Shown here: positions 14,459 through 15,357 of the stretch, piece by piece
Layout of the letters: every line of letters starts with the position of its first letter
Numbering within the stretch: the first letter of the stretch is position 1
NCBI GenBank assembly: GCA_002336405.1
Contig: DDEJ01000015.1
Span: 1-15,357, forward strand
Length of the DNA stretch: 15,357 nt
From: Rhodobacteraceae bacterium UBA1957
GTDB taxonomy: Bacteria > Pseudomonadota > Alphaproteobacteria > Rhodobacterales > Rhodobacteraceae
Direction: 5' to 3'
Program-made: the position numbers and the translations under genes
Notes under the pieces: generated by a model
What the model was told of the DNA's origin: nothing
The model's database searches: none
Seen by the model: the letters and a program-made list of their open reading frames with translations, nothing else

Positions 14459-15357
14459 ATGACCCGCCCTTTAAATGCTGCCGTTATCGGACTTGGATCC
14501 ATGGGCTGGGGGGCAGCAGTGTCACTGCTGCGCGCAGGGGTGCCGACCACCGGTGTCGATATTGCGTCACAGGTTTTGCAACGCTTTCAAGCCGAAGGCG
14601 GACGCAGCGCCTCAACGCCAGCGCAAGCCGCAGGCGATGCAGATGTGATCTTTGTATTTGTGGTCAATGCAGATCAGACCGAGCAGGTGCTGTTTGGGCC
14701 GAAAGGGGCCGTGGCAACCGCGCGTGCAGGAACGGTGTTTGTGCTTTGTGTCACAATGCCTCCCTCAGCTTCACTTGAGCTGTGCGACCGCCTAGCCGCT
14801 AACGGCATGCAGCCAATCGATGCACCGGTTTCAGGCGGCTCAGTCAAAGCATTGGCAGGTAAGATGACCATCATGGCGTCAGGAGATCCAAAAGCTTTTG
14901 AGCGCGCCGCGCCGGCACTAGACGCCATTGCCGGCAAAGTGTTCCGCCTCGGCGATACGCCCGGTCTGGGGTCACAGGTGAAAATGGTCAATCAGTTGCT
15001 GGCTGGTGTGCATATTGCCGCGACCGCCGAGGCCATGACACTGGGTGCCAAGATCGGAATTGATCTGCAGCAGCTCCATGAGGTGATCTGCGAATGCGCC
15101 GGCTCGTCTTGGATGTTTGAGAACCGCGGCGCGCATATTGTTGCCGGCGATTATACCCCGCATTCGGCGGTTGATATTTTTGTCAAAGATCTGGGCATTG
15201 TTGCCAGCGAGGCAGGAAAGGCCGGTTGTAACACGCCGCTGACCTCGGCAGCGTTGGCGTTATTTCAACAGGCCAGTGCGGCAGGCCTTGGGCGTGAAGA
15301 CGATTCTGCCGTTGCCAAGATTTTAGCCGCCAGTGCAAAAGTCGATTTGCCCGGTGT
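14459..15357 (+). CDS. ltnD: L-threonate dehydrogenase-like, 3-hydroxyisobutyrate dehydrogenase family (3' end cut by window)
   Basis: An open frame of 299 codons without a stop before the window edge. It is a beta-hydroxyacid dehydrogenase with an N-terminal NAD-binding GLGSMGWGAA (11-20), substrate-binding DAPVSGG (121-127), and GSQVKMVNQLL with the catalytic Lys K175. HSAVDIFVKDLGIV in the C-terminal half resembles LtnD, which oxidises L-threonate or D-threonate at C2 for four-carbon sugar acid catabolism. Plain 3-hydroxyisobutyrate or tartronate semialdehyde reductase activity remains possible. The family is near 300 residues, so only a few codons are probably missing. It has its own Shine-Dalgarno and a 103-base gap from cobF, so it is probably a different transcription unit with no obvious tie to cobalamin. 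Downstream genes (for example a DUF1537 kinase) would decide the substrate. Confidence 0.8.
   Translation, partial: MTRPLNAAVIGLGSMGWGAAVSLLRAGVPTTGVDIASQVLQRFQAEGGRSASTPAQAAGDADVIFVFVVNADQTEQVLFGPKGAVATARAGTVFVLCVTMPPSASLELCDRLAANGMQPIDAPVSGGSVKALAGKMTIMASGDPKAFERAAPALDAIAGKVFRLGDTPGLGSQVKMVNQLLAGVHIAATAEAMTLGAKIGIDLQQLHEVICECAGSSWMFENRGAHIVAGDYTPHSAVDIFVKDLGIVASEAGKAGCNTPLTSAALALFQQASAAGLGREDDSAVAKILAASAKVDLPG

Overview
The window is a nearly complete aerobic (oxygen-dependent, late cobalt insertion) cobalamin biosynthesis cluster from a GC-rich alphaproteobacterium. The gene set, protein sequences and style of the genes (the N-terminus of CobN, the fused CbiE-CbiT CobL, a DUF1636 gene before cobW) look most like Rhodobacteraceae/Roseobacter-type bacteria; this assignment is inference from family knowledge, not a database match.

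Layout. Positions 1-140 hold no gene I can support. A cobalamin riboswitch (about 141-330) with recognisable conserved boxes lies upstream of everything. Behind it come a GC hairpin (346-390), a possible Shine-Dalgarno-sequestering hairpin (395-424) and a 12-codon reading frame (434-472). The stop of that frame overlaps the unusual TTG start of the first gene, a DUF1636 cysteine-rich protein. The plus-strand series is then DUF1636 - cobW - cobN - cobG - cobH - cobI - cobJ - [cobK on the minus strand] - cobL - cobE - cobM - cobB - cobA - cobF. Most neighbours overlap by 4-11 bases (ATGA or similar), pointing to one translationally coupled operon. cobK is the exception: it is inverted, its 3' end overlaps the 3' end of cobJ by 25 bases, and its start codon shares a CATG palindrome with the start codon of cobL. 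The window ends in a separate gene, an L-threonate/3-hydroxyisobutyrate-type dehydrogenase, about 100 bases after cobF with its own strong ribosome binding site; its stop codon is not reached.

How it works together. CobA makes precorrin-2 from uroporphyrinogen III. CobI, CobG, CobJ, CobM, CobF, CobK, CobL and CobH carry it through the aerobic ring contraction, methylations, reduction and methyl shift to hydrogenobyrinic acid. CobB amidates it to the a,c-diamide, and CobN is the large subunit of the cobaltochelatase (its CobS and CobT partners are not in this window). CobW and the DUF1636 protein are likely metal-handling accessories and CobE is an accessory of unsettled role. The riboswitch suggests that the whole plus-strand operon is turned down when cobalamin is plentiful.

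The pathway itself is well known. The less ordinary parts are local architecture: the riboswitch-uORF-TTG leader, the duplicated start of cobM, the inverted cobK locked between its neighbours with no intergenic space, and a C9A6 homopolymer tract inside cobN.
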